From Desmonostoc vinosum HA7617-LM4 (GTDB taxonomy: Bacteria; Cyanobacteriota; Cyanobacteriia; Cyanobacteriales; Nostocaceae): 64,000 nucleotides of DNA. The DNA is taken from positions 171,508-235,507 of the forward strand of contig JAHHHC010000007.1 in the NCBI GenBank assembly GCA_019359515.1. Direction: 5' to 3'. The translations under genes were made by a program, and so were the position numbers. Under the pieces are notes generated by a model, which ran no database searches, was not told where the DNA came from, and saw only the letters and a program-made list of their open reading frames with translations. Below are positions 36,640 through 45,140 of the stretch, one piece after another; position 1 is the stretch's first letter, and every line of letters starts with the position of its first letter.

Positions 36640-36880
36640 TAATTACGAATTACGTTAGCGCAGCGTAAAGCCTGCGGCATAGCTTCGCTTAGAGCGAGTC
36701 CTCGATAGCGTTAGCGTAAAGCCTACGGCATAGCTTCGCTTAGAGCGACACAGGAGCGTCGCGTCATTACGAATTACGTTAGCGAAGCGGTAGCGAGGTA
36801 CGAGCGTCAGCGTAAAGCCTGCGGCATAGCTTCGCTTAGAGCGACGCAGGAGCGTCGCGTCATTACGAATTACGAATTAA
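36640..36880. repeat. Nested AATTACG and GCGTAAAGCCTGCGGCATAG repeats
   Basis: Blocks of GCGTAAAGCCTRCGGCATAG followed by CTTCGCTTAGAGCGA occur three times, separated by AATTACG heptamers and GGAGCGTCGCGTCATTACG. The same mixture is at 48.7 and 62.9 kb. Confidence 0.8.
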
Positions 36881-37150
36881 TAAACCGTGTATGCCTACTG
36901 CTGTAATTACGCCTCCCAATAATCCCCAAGTGCCGTCTGCAAATACATTAATCCGATGAATAAAGGTGCGATGATAGGCGTACTCTAACTGTCTATCATT
37001 AACTTTCCTTTCCTCTACGAGCTTTTCTACATAATTCTCGGCTTTGATCAAGGCTGCGTAATCCAGGTTGAACCAATAGAGCGATATTCCCACCACTGTT
37101 AAACCAGGAAAAATCAATGTAATTACTAGGGTTAATTTGCGTAAATTCAT
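36863..37150 (-). CDS. Small two-helix membrane protein
   Basis: A 95-residue protein with membrane segments near both ends (LTLVITLIFPGLTVVGISLY and TWGLLGGVITAVGIHGLLI) and a charged helix between them (KAENYVEKLVEERKVNDRQL). I do not recognise the family. Its 3' end overlaps a repeat block. It is divergent from the M23 peptidase gene. Confidence 0.55.
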   Translation of the reverse strand: MNLRKLTLVITLIFPGLTVVGISLYWFNLDYAALIKAENYVEKLVEERKVNDRQLEYAYHRTFIHRINVFADGTWGLLGGVITAVGIHGLLIRNS

Positions 37151-37286
37151 ACGTACTTAGCCGATAATATACTTTTTTGATGCTGACAAAAGAAGTGCTG
37201 CCCCCTTTCCTCTTAGAGAACTTACACAAGATTTTGGGAATAATCTTCATATTGTTTGACAGCCTCGTTTTGCTCAGGCTCATACT

Positions 37287-38477
37287 ATGAGAGCGCTATT
37301 CCTTGGAAAAAAGCAGGTTTTTTGTTGTTTATGTATTGCACTATTTATAATGCTGATATCAATATTATCAGTATACGCAAATCCAACAATATCCATTGAT
37401 ACATTGCGGCAACAACAGCAACAAATGAACCAGGAGCGCCAGCAGGTAAAGAAAGAGCGCGATCGCTTGACTAATTTACAAAACGAGGCCCAAAAACGCC
37501 TGACAGGTTTGGAGCAAAATCTGCAAACTACAAATAGCTACATTCAAGACAGCGAATTCCGCTTACAACTTGCGACTAAACGCCTCCAAGAGTTAGAAAC
37601 TGATTTAGCTGTTGCAGAACGTTCCTATGAAGAACGTCAAATAGCGACAGTTGCACGATTGCGATATCTTCAGCGATCGCCAGCAAACCAAGGATGGGCA
37701 GTTTTACTACAAAGTCAAAACGTCAGCGATTTTATCAGCCGTCGCCGTCAGTTAAAGCTAGTATATCAAGCAGATCGGCAAATTCTGACCAAACTCAACG
37801 CCCAGGCAAACTCGCTTATTAACCAAAAAACTCAAGTAGAACAGCAAAAAAACGAAATTGCTTTGATTCGTCAGCAGTTGCTATCACAAAAAGCCGATTA
37901 TCAAACCCAGGCGCAATCACAATCGCAAATGATTCAACGCCTCAATAGCGATCGCTTAGCTCTAGAAGCAGCACAAAACCAGCTAGATAAAGATTCACAG
38001 AATTTAGCTGTTTTGATTCAACAAAAGGTAGCAGCAAGAGCCAAAGAAGAATTAACCAAGACAAACAGCCGTACCAGCCTCATTATTCGCGGAACTGGCG
38101 TGTTCGCATATCCCAGCAACGCATCCACCAGCAGTCCCTTTGGTTGGCGGATACACCCAATCCTCGGCTATCGCCGCTTTCATGCAGGTTTAGATTTTGC
38201 CGCTAGTTATGGCAGTACAATTCGAGCCGCCGATTCCGGGACAGTGATTTTTGCTGGGTGGTATGGTGGTTATGGCAGAGCTGTAATCATCGACCACGGT
38301 AAAGGTATTACTACACTCTACGGACATAGCAGCGAGTTGTACGTTGCCGATGGACAAGGAGTACAACGGGGACAAGCGATCGCTGCTGTTGGTTCTACAG
38401 GTTTATCTACAGGCCCCCACCTACATTTTGAAGTGCGTCGCAATGGTACGCCCGTAAACCCCGCAGATTTTCTGTAG
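37287..38477 (+). CDS. M23 peptidase with N-terminal coiled coil (EnvC/murein hydrolase activator type)
   Basis: A 396-residue secreted protein. A signal peptide or anchor (CCLCIALFIMLISILSVYA) is followed by a long coiled coil (about 35-255) and a LytM domain (about 275-396). The metal ligands are in FHAGLDFA and GPHLHFEVR, with GHSSELYV between them, so the site looks intact and the protein may cleave peptidoglycan cross-links rather than only activate an amidase. The role is probably cell division or cell separation in filaments. Confidence 0.92.
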   Translation: MRALFLGKKQVFCCLCIALFIMLISILSVYANPTISIDTLRQQQQQMNQERQQVKKERDRLTNLQNEAQKRLTGLEQNLQTTNSYIQDSEFRLQLATKRLQELETDLAVAERSYEERQIATVARLRYLQRSPANQGWAVLLQSQNVSDFISRRRQLKLVYQADRQILTKLNAQANSLINQKTQVEQQKNEIALIRQQLLSQKADYQTQAQSQSQMIQRLNSDRLALEAAQNQLDKDSQNLAVLIQQKVAARAKEELTKTNSRTSLIIRGTGVFAYPSNASTSSPFGWRIHPILGYRRFHAGLDFAASYGSTIRAADSGTVIFAGWYGGYGRAVIIDHGKGITTLYGHSSELYVADGQGVQRGQAIAAVGSTGLSTGPHLHFEVRRNGTPVNPADFL

Positions 38478-38491
38478 CAGCAAAAGTATGA

Positions 38492-38497
38492 TATAAT
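38492..38497 (+). promoter_or_regulatory. -10 box of the tRNA-Arg gene
   Basis: A perfect TATAAT lies 15 bp before the tRNA. No good -35 is seen at the right distance, where the sequence is still the 3' end of the peptidase gene. Confidence 0.5.
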
Positions 38498-38511
38498 ATC
38501 AAGAGCATTAA

Positions 38512-38584
38512 GGGCGCGTGGCTCAGTGGATAGAGCAACAGATTCCGGTTCTGTGGGTCGGGGGTTCAAATCCCTCCGCGCTCG
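38512..38584 (+). tRNA. trnR: tRNA-Arg (CCG)
   Basis: 73 nt with acceptor stem GGGCGCG/CGCGCTC, D arm GCTC-AGTGGATA-GAGC, anticodon stem-loop CAGATTCCGGTTCTG with anticodon CCG, and T arm GGGGGTTCAAATCCCTC. The discriminator is G. The CCA is not encoded. Confidence 0.97.
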
Positions 38585-39015
38585 TTACTTATACAAGACT
38601 AACCACAGTAACAAGAGGTCATTTTTTATCAGCTTTCTCTCAACTAATACCATTTTATCCCTAAAACAACTAAATAGGGGTGACTAGCTGACTTGAGAGA
38701 AGGTGATCATTTATGCCTATTCGTATAGGTTAGTATTATCAGTTACATAGCCATATTTATAATCCCCTATAAATGCCTGGTAAACCAGAGATTGATCTAT
38801 TTCTGCCTTTAACGCCTCTATTTTCAGTTTCAGTTTCAGATGCATAAGCCTAAAGCAATGCATTGCCTGTTATAGGGGCTTTTAGCAGCAAATATTAATG
38901 TTTATGCGCTAAAAGCTTACATTATGGGTAAATAACTATTGTTATGAGCCTAATTTAATATTCTAGATACGTGTATTCTCTATTATATTTTTTATTTAAG
39001 TAAGGCAATACTTAA
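38585..39015. other. AT-rich spacer after tRNA-Arg
   Basis: It holds a 9-bp inverted repeat, GCTTTTAGC/GCTAAAAGC (38878-38886 and 38908-38916). No integrase, att duplication or gene is seen. Confidence 0.4.
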
Positions 39016-39258
39016 ATGAGAGGTTTAAGTGTAAAGGATAATACCTGTATGTTAGGACTTGACAAAATTACACCAGAAAAAGTTTTAAAAGCTGGACTCA
39101 TCGGTGCTGGTGCTTGTGCAGCAGCAATAGCGGCTCCTATAGGAGCAGTAGCAGTTGTAGGAATTACGGTTGCCACGGCTGCTACAACTTGGGCTGCTGA
39201 GAGTATTGACGATGAACTCAAGGGAAAAAATAAAGATGATGATAAAACAGGAAGCTAG
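39016..39258 (+). CDS. Small Ala/Gly-rich hydrophobic protein
   Basis: 80 residues, or 69 from ATG 39049, which has AAAGGA upstream. A long hydrophobic, glycine-zipper-like stretch (LIGAGACAAAIAAPIGAVAV) is followed by a charged tail (DDELKGKNKDDDKTGS). It could be a small membrane or pore-type peptide. Both starts have a plausible ribosome-binding site. The family is not recognised. Confidence 0.5.
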   Translation: MRGLSVKDNTCMLGLDKITPEKVLKAGLIGAGACAAAIAAPIGAVAVVGITVATAATTWAAESIDDELKGKNKDDDKTGS

Positions 39259-39933
39259 TTATGTCTATTTAAGGTAGCTTCAGCGTACCTAATAATAAAC
39301 CTAAGACTTTAAGCCTACAGAAGTTAGCAATTTCCTGTAGGTTTTATCTTTTGTAAATTCATAGCCAAACCAGAAAAAAAGTAGGCAAGCAGATAAAATC
39401 TACATAACAAGACAGTCCTCTAGTTTTTAAATAGAAGGCTTAACAAAAATAAGATAATATTGCTTCACGTTGCAATTTATTACGACGTCAAGCGTATTAA
39501 GCCGCGAGTACACTAATTCAATTAATACCACAATAAGAAAAAATAATCATAATTAGTTAATCTTGTAGGTACAACGCGAGTTAGCGAATTTTGTTTAATA
39601 TTTGTCATTGCTATTATCGTTAAGTTTAAGTTGAATTGACGCAACCTAGCTATCTTTATCTTTATAAATAGATGACTAACTCTTTCTTTCGATAAGAGAT
39701 AACCAGGCTTTTCTTAGAATGCGTGGTCAGGTACTATACAGAATATCCTCAGCCCGTTTTTTACCTACCCTTAGCATTCTTGACTATTCAATACCTCAGT
39801 TACGTGTTGTCTATTTACTATCCTTAGTTATTGCTTATATCGTAAGCGTTAGTAAAACTCAGGTAATTTAACCTATCCTATTGGGGCTACATAGCCTTAC
39901 TTATTTCATCTTCTCTGACGTTGTAAATAGCAG
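39259..39933. other. Long AT-rich spacer
   Basis: No gene is supported. It may contain decayed sequence before the IS element. Confidence 0.4.
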
Positions 39934-40083
39934 CTAGTAACTTGATTGACTTTTCATCAGTACACCTAGCTGTTGAGCGATCGCAACTGCTGACTGTAAT
40001 GGAATAGCTTGGTTAGTTGACTGTGTTAGTAAATCCAGTGTTGTTTTAGTTGTTTGCCGCTTCTTGTACACTGTGTCATTCAT
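39934..40083 (-). CDS. Possible small protein, 49 residues
   Basis: ATG to TAG with a natural-looking composition (a Lys/Arg start, then NQAIPLQSAVAIAQQLGVLM). A HIP1-like octamer lies inside. Only a weak GAGA precedes the start. It may be a decayed regulator fragment. Confidence 0.3.
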   Translation of the reverse strand: MNDTVYKKRQTTKTTLDLLTQSTNQAIPLQSAVAIAQQLGVLMKSQSSY

Positions 40084-40266
40084 TTTATCTCGATTAAGTA
40101 GGGGTTTCTAACTCCCGGAGGGAACAGGAAATAGGAAAAACTGTTAAGAGTTCCCTATTTTCTGTTTGCTTCTTTGATAAGAAACACTAAGAGCTGATTC
40201 GTAAAGAAAATCTAAAGAGAACAGAGCCTCAGTTTACTCAGGCTATAGGCTAAATCAATAACACTT

Positions 40267-41138
40267 ATGTTCTTGTCGATGAGCCGTCTACCAGCGATTG
40301 AAAATCTGCACCGCAAGCCCTATCCAAGTGATTTAAGCGATGCCGAATGGTTAATCCTCAAGCCTCTTCTACCAAAACCCAAAGGATTTGGGCATCCTAT
40401 AGAAGTAGATTTACGAGAAATTCTCAATGCGATTTTCTACGTACAACGAACTGGATGTCAATGGAAAATGTTACCTCATGACCTTCCACCGTACACAACA
40501 GTGTACGGATACTTTCAAAAATGGCAACGCAAAGGCATCTGGCAGAAAGTTCACGACCAAGTACGTCATCAACTGCGACAAGATTTAGGGCGAGATGAAC
40601 ACTCTACTGTGGCGATCGCAGATTCTCAATCTGTGAAGACAACAGAAAAAAAGGAGCCAGTGCGTTGGGCGGCTTCGCCGACTTGAAGCAACTGGCGTGG
40701 GAGGTCTACGGTTTTGATGGTGGTAAAAAGGTTAAAGGGCGTAAGCGCCATATAGTTGTAGATTCTCAAGGTTTGTTGATCGGTGTTTTAGTGACCGAAG
40801 CCAATGCCTCGGAGCGTTTAGGAGCTGTAATTGTCCTAGACGAAGCTATTGAGGAATTGTCCAAATTAGAAGTTGTTTGGGTAGATCAGGGCTATTCGGG
40901 CGATAACTTTGCTCAAGCCGTTAAACAAGTTTGTGGACAACAGGTTCGAGTCGAGGTGATTCAAAGGAACTCGAAAACATTTGAGCGACTGCCGAAACGA
41001 TGGATTGTAGAACGTACATTCGGCTGGCTCAATCGATTTCGGCGTTTGAGTAAGGATTATGAATTATATACAGAGTTAAGTGAAGCTATGATTTATGGTT
41101 CATTAATTCGTTTAATGATAAAACGAATGGTATCTTAA
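40267..41138 (+). CDS. IS5-family transposase, two frames joined by -1 frameshift
   Basis: OrfA (40267-40686) has the N-terminal DLSDAEWLILKPLLP domain and the first catalytic Asp in IADSQSVKTTEKK. OrfB (open from 40665 to 41138) has GFDGGKKVKGRKRHIVVDSQ, VWVDQGYSGDNF (second Asp) and WIVERTFGWLNRFRRLSKDYE (Glu). A slippery A_AAA_AAG at 40647-40653 would shift into the OrfB frame. A 41-bp palindrome (40656-40696) begins 3 nt later and adds about 15 residues between the halves, in frame with OrfB. Confidence 0.85.
40656..40696. repeat. 41-bp palindromic element inside the IS5 transposase
   Basis: GCCAGTGCGTTGGGCGGC and the closing GCAACTGGC pair, and the middle GGCTTCGCC is a further mini-hairpin. 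It is the same length as the copies at 5523 and 62377. Confidence 0.85.
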
Positions 41139-41167
41139 GCTTTTGTTTACGAATCAGCTCTTAATTT

Positions 41168-43354
41168 ATGCTACATAGACCTATTCAAGGAGATGCAACA
41201 TCTATCTCTTCTAAATTCTTCGCTTTATTAATAGGGATTGATTTATATCTACCAAACACATTGCCATCGGGTTCTTCCTACAATAGCCTTGAGGGGTGCG
41301 TGCGCGATATTAACCATGTTGCATCTTTCTTACAAAATACGCTGCAAGTTCCTCAAGCACAGATTTTTAAATTAACGGCTTCTAACTTTGATGGTTTCAA
41401 CGAGCTAAAAGAACCTGCAAATCAGTTACCAACCTATGAAAATATCGTCGCCAAATTTCAGGAACTTACTGATTTAGCTCAACCTCAAGACCAAGTATAC
41501 ATTCACTACTCTGGTCATGGTGGACGTGCAGTAACAATTTATCCAGAACTTAAGGGAAACTCCGGTGTAGATGAAGCACTTGTTCCTATGAATATTGGCA
41601 ATTCAGAAGCTCGCTATATTCGCGATTTGGAAATAGCAAAACTTCTACAAAATATGGTGGATAAGGGGTTAGTTGTCACAGTGGTGCTAGATAGCTGCCA
41701 TTCTGGAGGAGCAACAAGAGGAGGAGTAAATGACTCTGGTATTCGCGGTTTGAATAAGAACGTTGTAGATACAACGCCACGTTCTCAAGTAAGCCTGATA
41801 GCGTCGGCTGAGGAGTTGATGCAAAACTGGCTCACGTTAACACAGGGACAACAAAAAACTCGCAATGTTACCGTCACGAGCGGTTGGTTGCCTGAACCTA
41901 AAGGTTATGTTTTATTGGCTGCTTGCCGGGATAATGAGTATGCCTATGAATATGCTTTCAATGGCACAGAACGTAACGGCGCACTGACCTATTGGCTACT
42001 AGACTCTCTGCAAAAGCTGGGAGGTGAAGTTACTTATAAAGTACTCTATGACCGCATTCTTGCTAAGGTAAACAGTCAGTTTGAACGACAAACACCCATG
42101 TTGCAAGGCGAGGGGCATCGTATTGTCTTCAGCGGTCAATCTATCACTTCCCAGTCTGCTGTCATCGTTAAGCAAGTAGATGTAGCCAAAAATCGGGTGC
42201 TGTTGCAAGCAGGCGCTGCACAAGGTTTATGTCAGGGCGCAGAGTTTGCTGTCTATAAATTGGGCACAACTGATTTTACTCAGATTCATCAGCGAGTTGC
42301 ACTAGTAAAGATTGTAGAAGTGCGTGCAGAAGCATCGTGGGCTGAGATGACAAAACTTCTGGTTGAAGATCATGCTCAAGGTACAATTCGTTCAATTGTT
42401 CAGCCTCCGAAAACTCTGAGTGCAGGAATTATTCAAGATGGCGCTCCCGCCTTATTGCTGTCTCCGGGTGTTAAGCTTGTTCGTAAGATACGCCTGTTAC
42501 CTGCCGCAGAAAATCAACTATCTCCAGATATAGATGTGACAGTTGCGTTGACAGCGCTCAAAATTACTAAGGAAACTGTACAGGGTAATGCCTGGTTAGA
42601 ATTTTTGTCTTTTGATGAACTGAGTGATGAACCTGTTAGCTATCAGGTGTCTGTGAATGGACAAGGTGAGTATGAAATCCTTGATGCAGGTGGGGAATTA
42701 ATTAATTTGCGACCCTCGTTAAAAATAGGTGCGCCCAATGCTGCCAGTAGTGTAGTCGATCGCTTGGTACATCTGTCAAAATATCAAGCAACTTTACAGC
42801 TTGATAATAACGACTGGTTATCCTCTTTAGTAGGAAAACTGCAAGTTGAATTATGCCAACCTGGAGAAAATCGTAGTGAATTATTACCTTTTAATCTGAA
42901 TGGCAACCTTCCCATCCTCAATGTTGATGAATATGCAGTCTTACGTATCCGTAATCGCTCCTCTCAAGTTCTCAATATTACTGTAATGGCAATTCAGCCT
43001 GATTGGAGTATCTGCCAGCTACACCCAGAGGGTGCAGCTTATTTTGAACCCCTAGACCCAAAACAGGAGAAATTAGTCCGCATACATACAAATCTTCCAG
43101 AGGGATATCAAGAAGGTGTGGATGTTCTCAAGGTTTTTGCAACTGTTGGTGCAACTAATTTTCGCATTTTAGAACTACCAGCATTAGATAAACCTCGTAA
43201 GGGAATACAGGTAAACAGAGCAACTAACCCTCTGGAAGAATTATTCGCGGCTGTTGCTGGTGAGCAACCCCCAAGCAGAAATATTAGCGTTGCGGCTTAT
43301 TTGAGTGATAAATGGACAACGGAACAGGTGCAACTGGTTGTGAAACGCTTGTAG
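41168..43354 (+). CDS. Caspase-like protease (peptidase C14) with large C-terminal region
   Basis: A 728-residue metacaspase-type protein. The catalytic dyad is His117 (IHYSGHGGRAV) and Cys177 (VVLDSCHSGGATRG). The N-terminal strand FFALLIGIDLYLP fits the caspase fold. The region from about 330 has beta-rich domains; a stretch around NGNLPILNVDEYAVLRIRNR and SSQVLNITVMAIQPDWSICQ resembles the DUF4384-like modules of other cyanobacterial caspases. No ribosome-binding site is seen, and the IS5 element ends 5 bp upstream, so the original start or promoter may be lost. Confidence 0.88.
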   Translation: MLHRPIQGDATSISSKFFALLIGIDLYLPNTLPSGSSYNSLEGCVRDINHVASFLQNTLQVPQAQIFKLTASNFDGFNELKEPANQLPTYENIVAKFQELTDLAQPQDQVYIHYSGHGGRAVTIYPELKGNSGVDEALVPMNIGNSEARYIRDLEIAKLLQNMVDKGLVVTVVLDSCHSGGATRGGVNDSGIRGLNKNVVDTTPRSQVSLIASAEELMQNWLTLTQGQQKTRNVTVTSGWLPEPKGYVLLAACRDNEYAYEYAFNGTERNGALTYWLLDSLQKLGGEVTYKVLYDRILAKVNSQFERQTPMLQGEGHRIVFSGQSITSQSAVIVKQVDVAKNRVLLQAGAAQGLCQGAEFAVYKLGTTDFTQIHQRVALVKIVEVRAEASWAEMTKLLVEDHAQGTIRSIVQPPKTLSAGIIQDGAPALLLSPGVKLVRKIRLLPAAENQLSPDIDVTVALTALKITKETVQGNAWLEFLSFDELSDEPVSYQVSVNGQGEYEILDAGGELINLRPSLKIGAPNAASSVVDRLVHLSKYQATLQLDNNDWLSSLVGKLQVELCQPGENRSELLPFNLNGNLPILNVDEYAVLRIRNRSSQVLNITVMAIQPDWSICQLHPEGAAYFEPLDPKQEKLVRIHTNLPEGYQEGVDVLKVFATVGATNFRILELPALDKPRKGIQVNRATNPLEELFAAVAGEQPPSRNISVAAYLSDKWTTEQVQLVVKRL

Positions 43355-43358
43355 AACC

Positions 43359-44885
43359 TCATTCAACCTTACTCTTATCCGGCGATTCTGGTTTTCTGCC
43401 TGCGTTACGCACATTCATGATTTTGCCGAGTAAATCAAACCAAAAAGGCGCACCCATTGCGATCGCAATTCCAGTTAACATCCAGCCAGTGAGCATTGTC
43501 AAGAAATTGAAAATAGGTAATCCCTGTATTTGCAGAGTTTGCCAACCCAGTTGTTCTTTTAAATGTCCTTCAGTCCAACCAATCGGCAAAGTGACATCAT
43601 TCAAAATCTGATTGGGGTCTATACTATCTAAGTCTGAATTACTAGATTTCTGCGGTGCTACTTCTGCTGCTCTATAAATAAGTGCTTCTCGCAATACCGT
43701 ATCTTTTGACAGACGGCTGATGATATGAAATGTATCTGCATTCGCACTTAAAGCCAGTCCAAACCCAAGCAAAAGTGCTACTCCTTTGGCGTTGCGTTTA
43801 TAAACCCCTGATGCTCTCGCCATTGAGCTATCAAAGGCGTTTTCGATTTCTCGTCTCAATGTCAAAATCCCTTCTTCTGTAGATTCAATTCTTGCCTGGG
43901 CACGCTTGGATAAAACGGCAATATTTTCTACAACTGAGTCGGGTAAGCTATCAATTAAATTTTGAAATCCTTTGTGAGTTTCGCTGTCTTTATCTTTAAT
44001 TGCTTCGCTAATTTCTGTGTAAACTGCACTACCTCTCTTGACTGATTCGACAACTTCATTCAAATTAGGCCGTAACCCTCCCAATAAAATCGCCTGTTCA
44101 ATGTCATCAAAAACATCTTGTCTGATAAATTTTAATTGCCGCAAGGTTTTTTCCAGTAAATCAGATTGGGGCATAGATGTTTGGAAAATATCTAAATATC
44201 TATCTAAACTTTCTGACATGCGTTTAATACTGGTATTCAAACTGGCTTTTTTTTGATTAAAATTCCAAGTTATTTGTTCAAAATCAGCGCGAAGTTCCGC
44301 AAATTCCTGGAAAAGGGTATTAAAGAATGTTGTAAAGTATTCATCATAATTTGTTTGTTCCTGCAATTTAAGCAAAATATTTTCGATTTCAGTTAAGCGT
44401 TCATTCTTAAACTTTTCTAGTCTGACTTCAGATAGCTTCTGCACCAATGCAGGAAGTTGTAATGTTTCCATGAGAGTCGTAGCAAAAATATCCGCTGGGA
44501 TATAAGAAGGGGCACTATGCTTTTTTTCTCCAAAAGCAGTTTCTTTTTGATCAACTCTCGATAGTGCCGTTTTTAAGGAACGATATAATGAGCCTATAGC
44601 CCAAGTTAATTTTCGCGGTAAAGTTACAAAAAATCCTTTAGCTTCTTGGTTAATATTTCTTACCAGAGGATTAGAGTAAATTTTATTTGCTAGCTCGAGT
44701 ACCCTAGTTTCTTCTGAGTGTTCAGCATCACCAGCTAAAAGAATTTCAATAGATTTTTTTAAGTGTTCTGCACGCCATTGAAACACTGTGGCAATCAGTT
44801 CCTGAATTTCGGAGGCTAGCAAACTAAAAATTAAGTAGATAAAAATCAAACCTAGCGCTACATCTAAAATCAAAGGTAGGTTCAT
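43359..44885 (-). CDS. Membrane-anchored coiled-coil protein, unknown function
   Basis: A 508-residue protein with an N-terminal membrane segment (LDVALGLIFIYLIFSLLASE), a long mostly helical region (about 60-370) and two to three C-terminal membrane segments (GVALLLGFGLALSANADTF, FNFLTMLTGWMLTGIAIAMG). It is convergent with the caspase gene, 4 bp between the stops. I do not know the family. Cyanobacterial caspase genes often have membrane partners, so a functional link is possible. Confidence 0.7.
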   Translation of the reverse strand: MNLPLILDVALGLIFIYLIFSLLASEIQELIATVFQWRAEHLKKSIEILLAGDAEHSEETRVLELANKIYSNPLVRNINQEAKGFFVTLPRKLTWAIGSLYRSLKTALSRVDQKETAFGEKKHSAPSYIPADIFATTLMETLQLPALVQKLSEVRLEKFKNERLTEIENILLKLQEQTNYDEYFTTFFNTLFQEFAELRADFEQITWNFNQKKASLNTSIKRMSESLDRYLDIFQTSMPQSDLLEKTLRQLKFIRQDVFDDIEQAILLGGLRPNLNEVVESVKRGSAVYTEISEAIKDKDSETHKGFQNLIDSLPDSVVENIAVLSKRAQARIESTEEGILTLRREIENAFDSSMARASGVYKRNAKGVALLLGFGLALSANADTFHIISRLSKDTVLREALIYRAAEVAPQKSSNSDLDSIDPNQILNDVTLPIGWTEGHLKEQLGWQTLQIQGLPIFNFLTMLTGWMLTGIAIAMGAPFWFDLLGKIMNVRNAGRKPESPDKSKVE

Positions 44886-45140
44886 TACTATATCTCCAAT
44901 GGGTAATTAATGATTTTTTTGCTTGTAATATTTGTATCATTTAACCGCATAAATACTTGTTAAATAAGTTGAAAATAACTAAAATAAATTTTTCAAAAAT
45001 TAGCACTAATTAGAAAAAATTGAGTTAATGTTGGAAACTAGCAATTGCTAACAACACAGTTTGTAACTGGGTGGCAACATTGGAGATTCGCTCTGGTCTC
45101 TACGGAATCAAACCAGCAAGTAAAATGATGATCATAGAAT

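Larger units (their letters stand above)
40189..41162. mobile_element. IS5-family insertion sequence
   Basis: A 974-bp element with perfect 17-bp terminal inverted repeats, AAGAGCTGATTCGTAAA, at 40189-40205 and inverted at 41146-41162. It carries one transposase split in two frames. The direct target repeat is unclear (TAA/TTA). Its right end is 5 bp from the start of the caspase-like gene. Confidence 0.9.

Noticed and set aside
38512..41162. Genomic island integrated at tRNA-Arg
   Set aside because: No integrase and no duplicated tRNA 3' end were found downstream, so only the IS insertion is supported.
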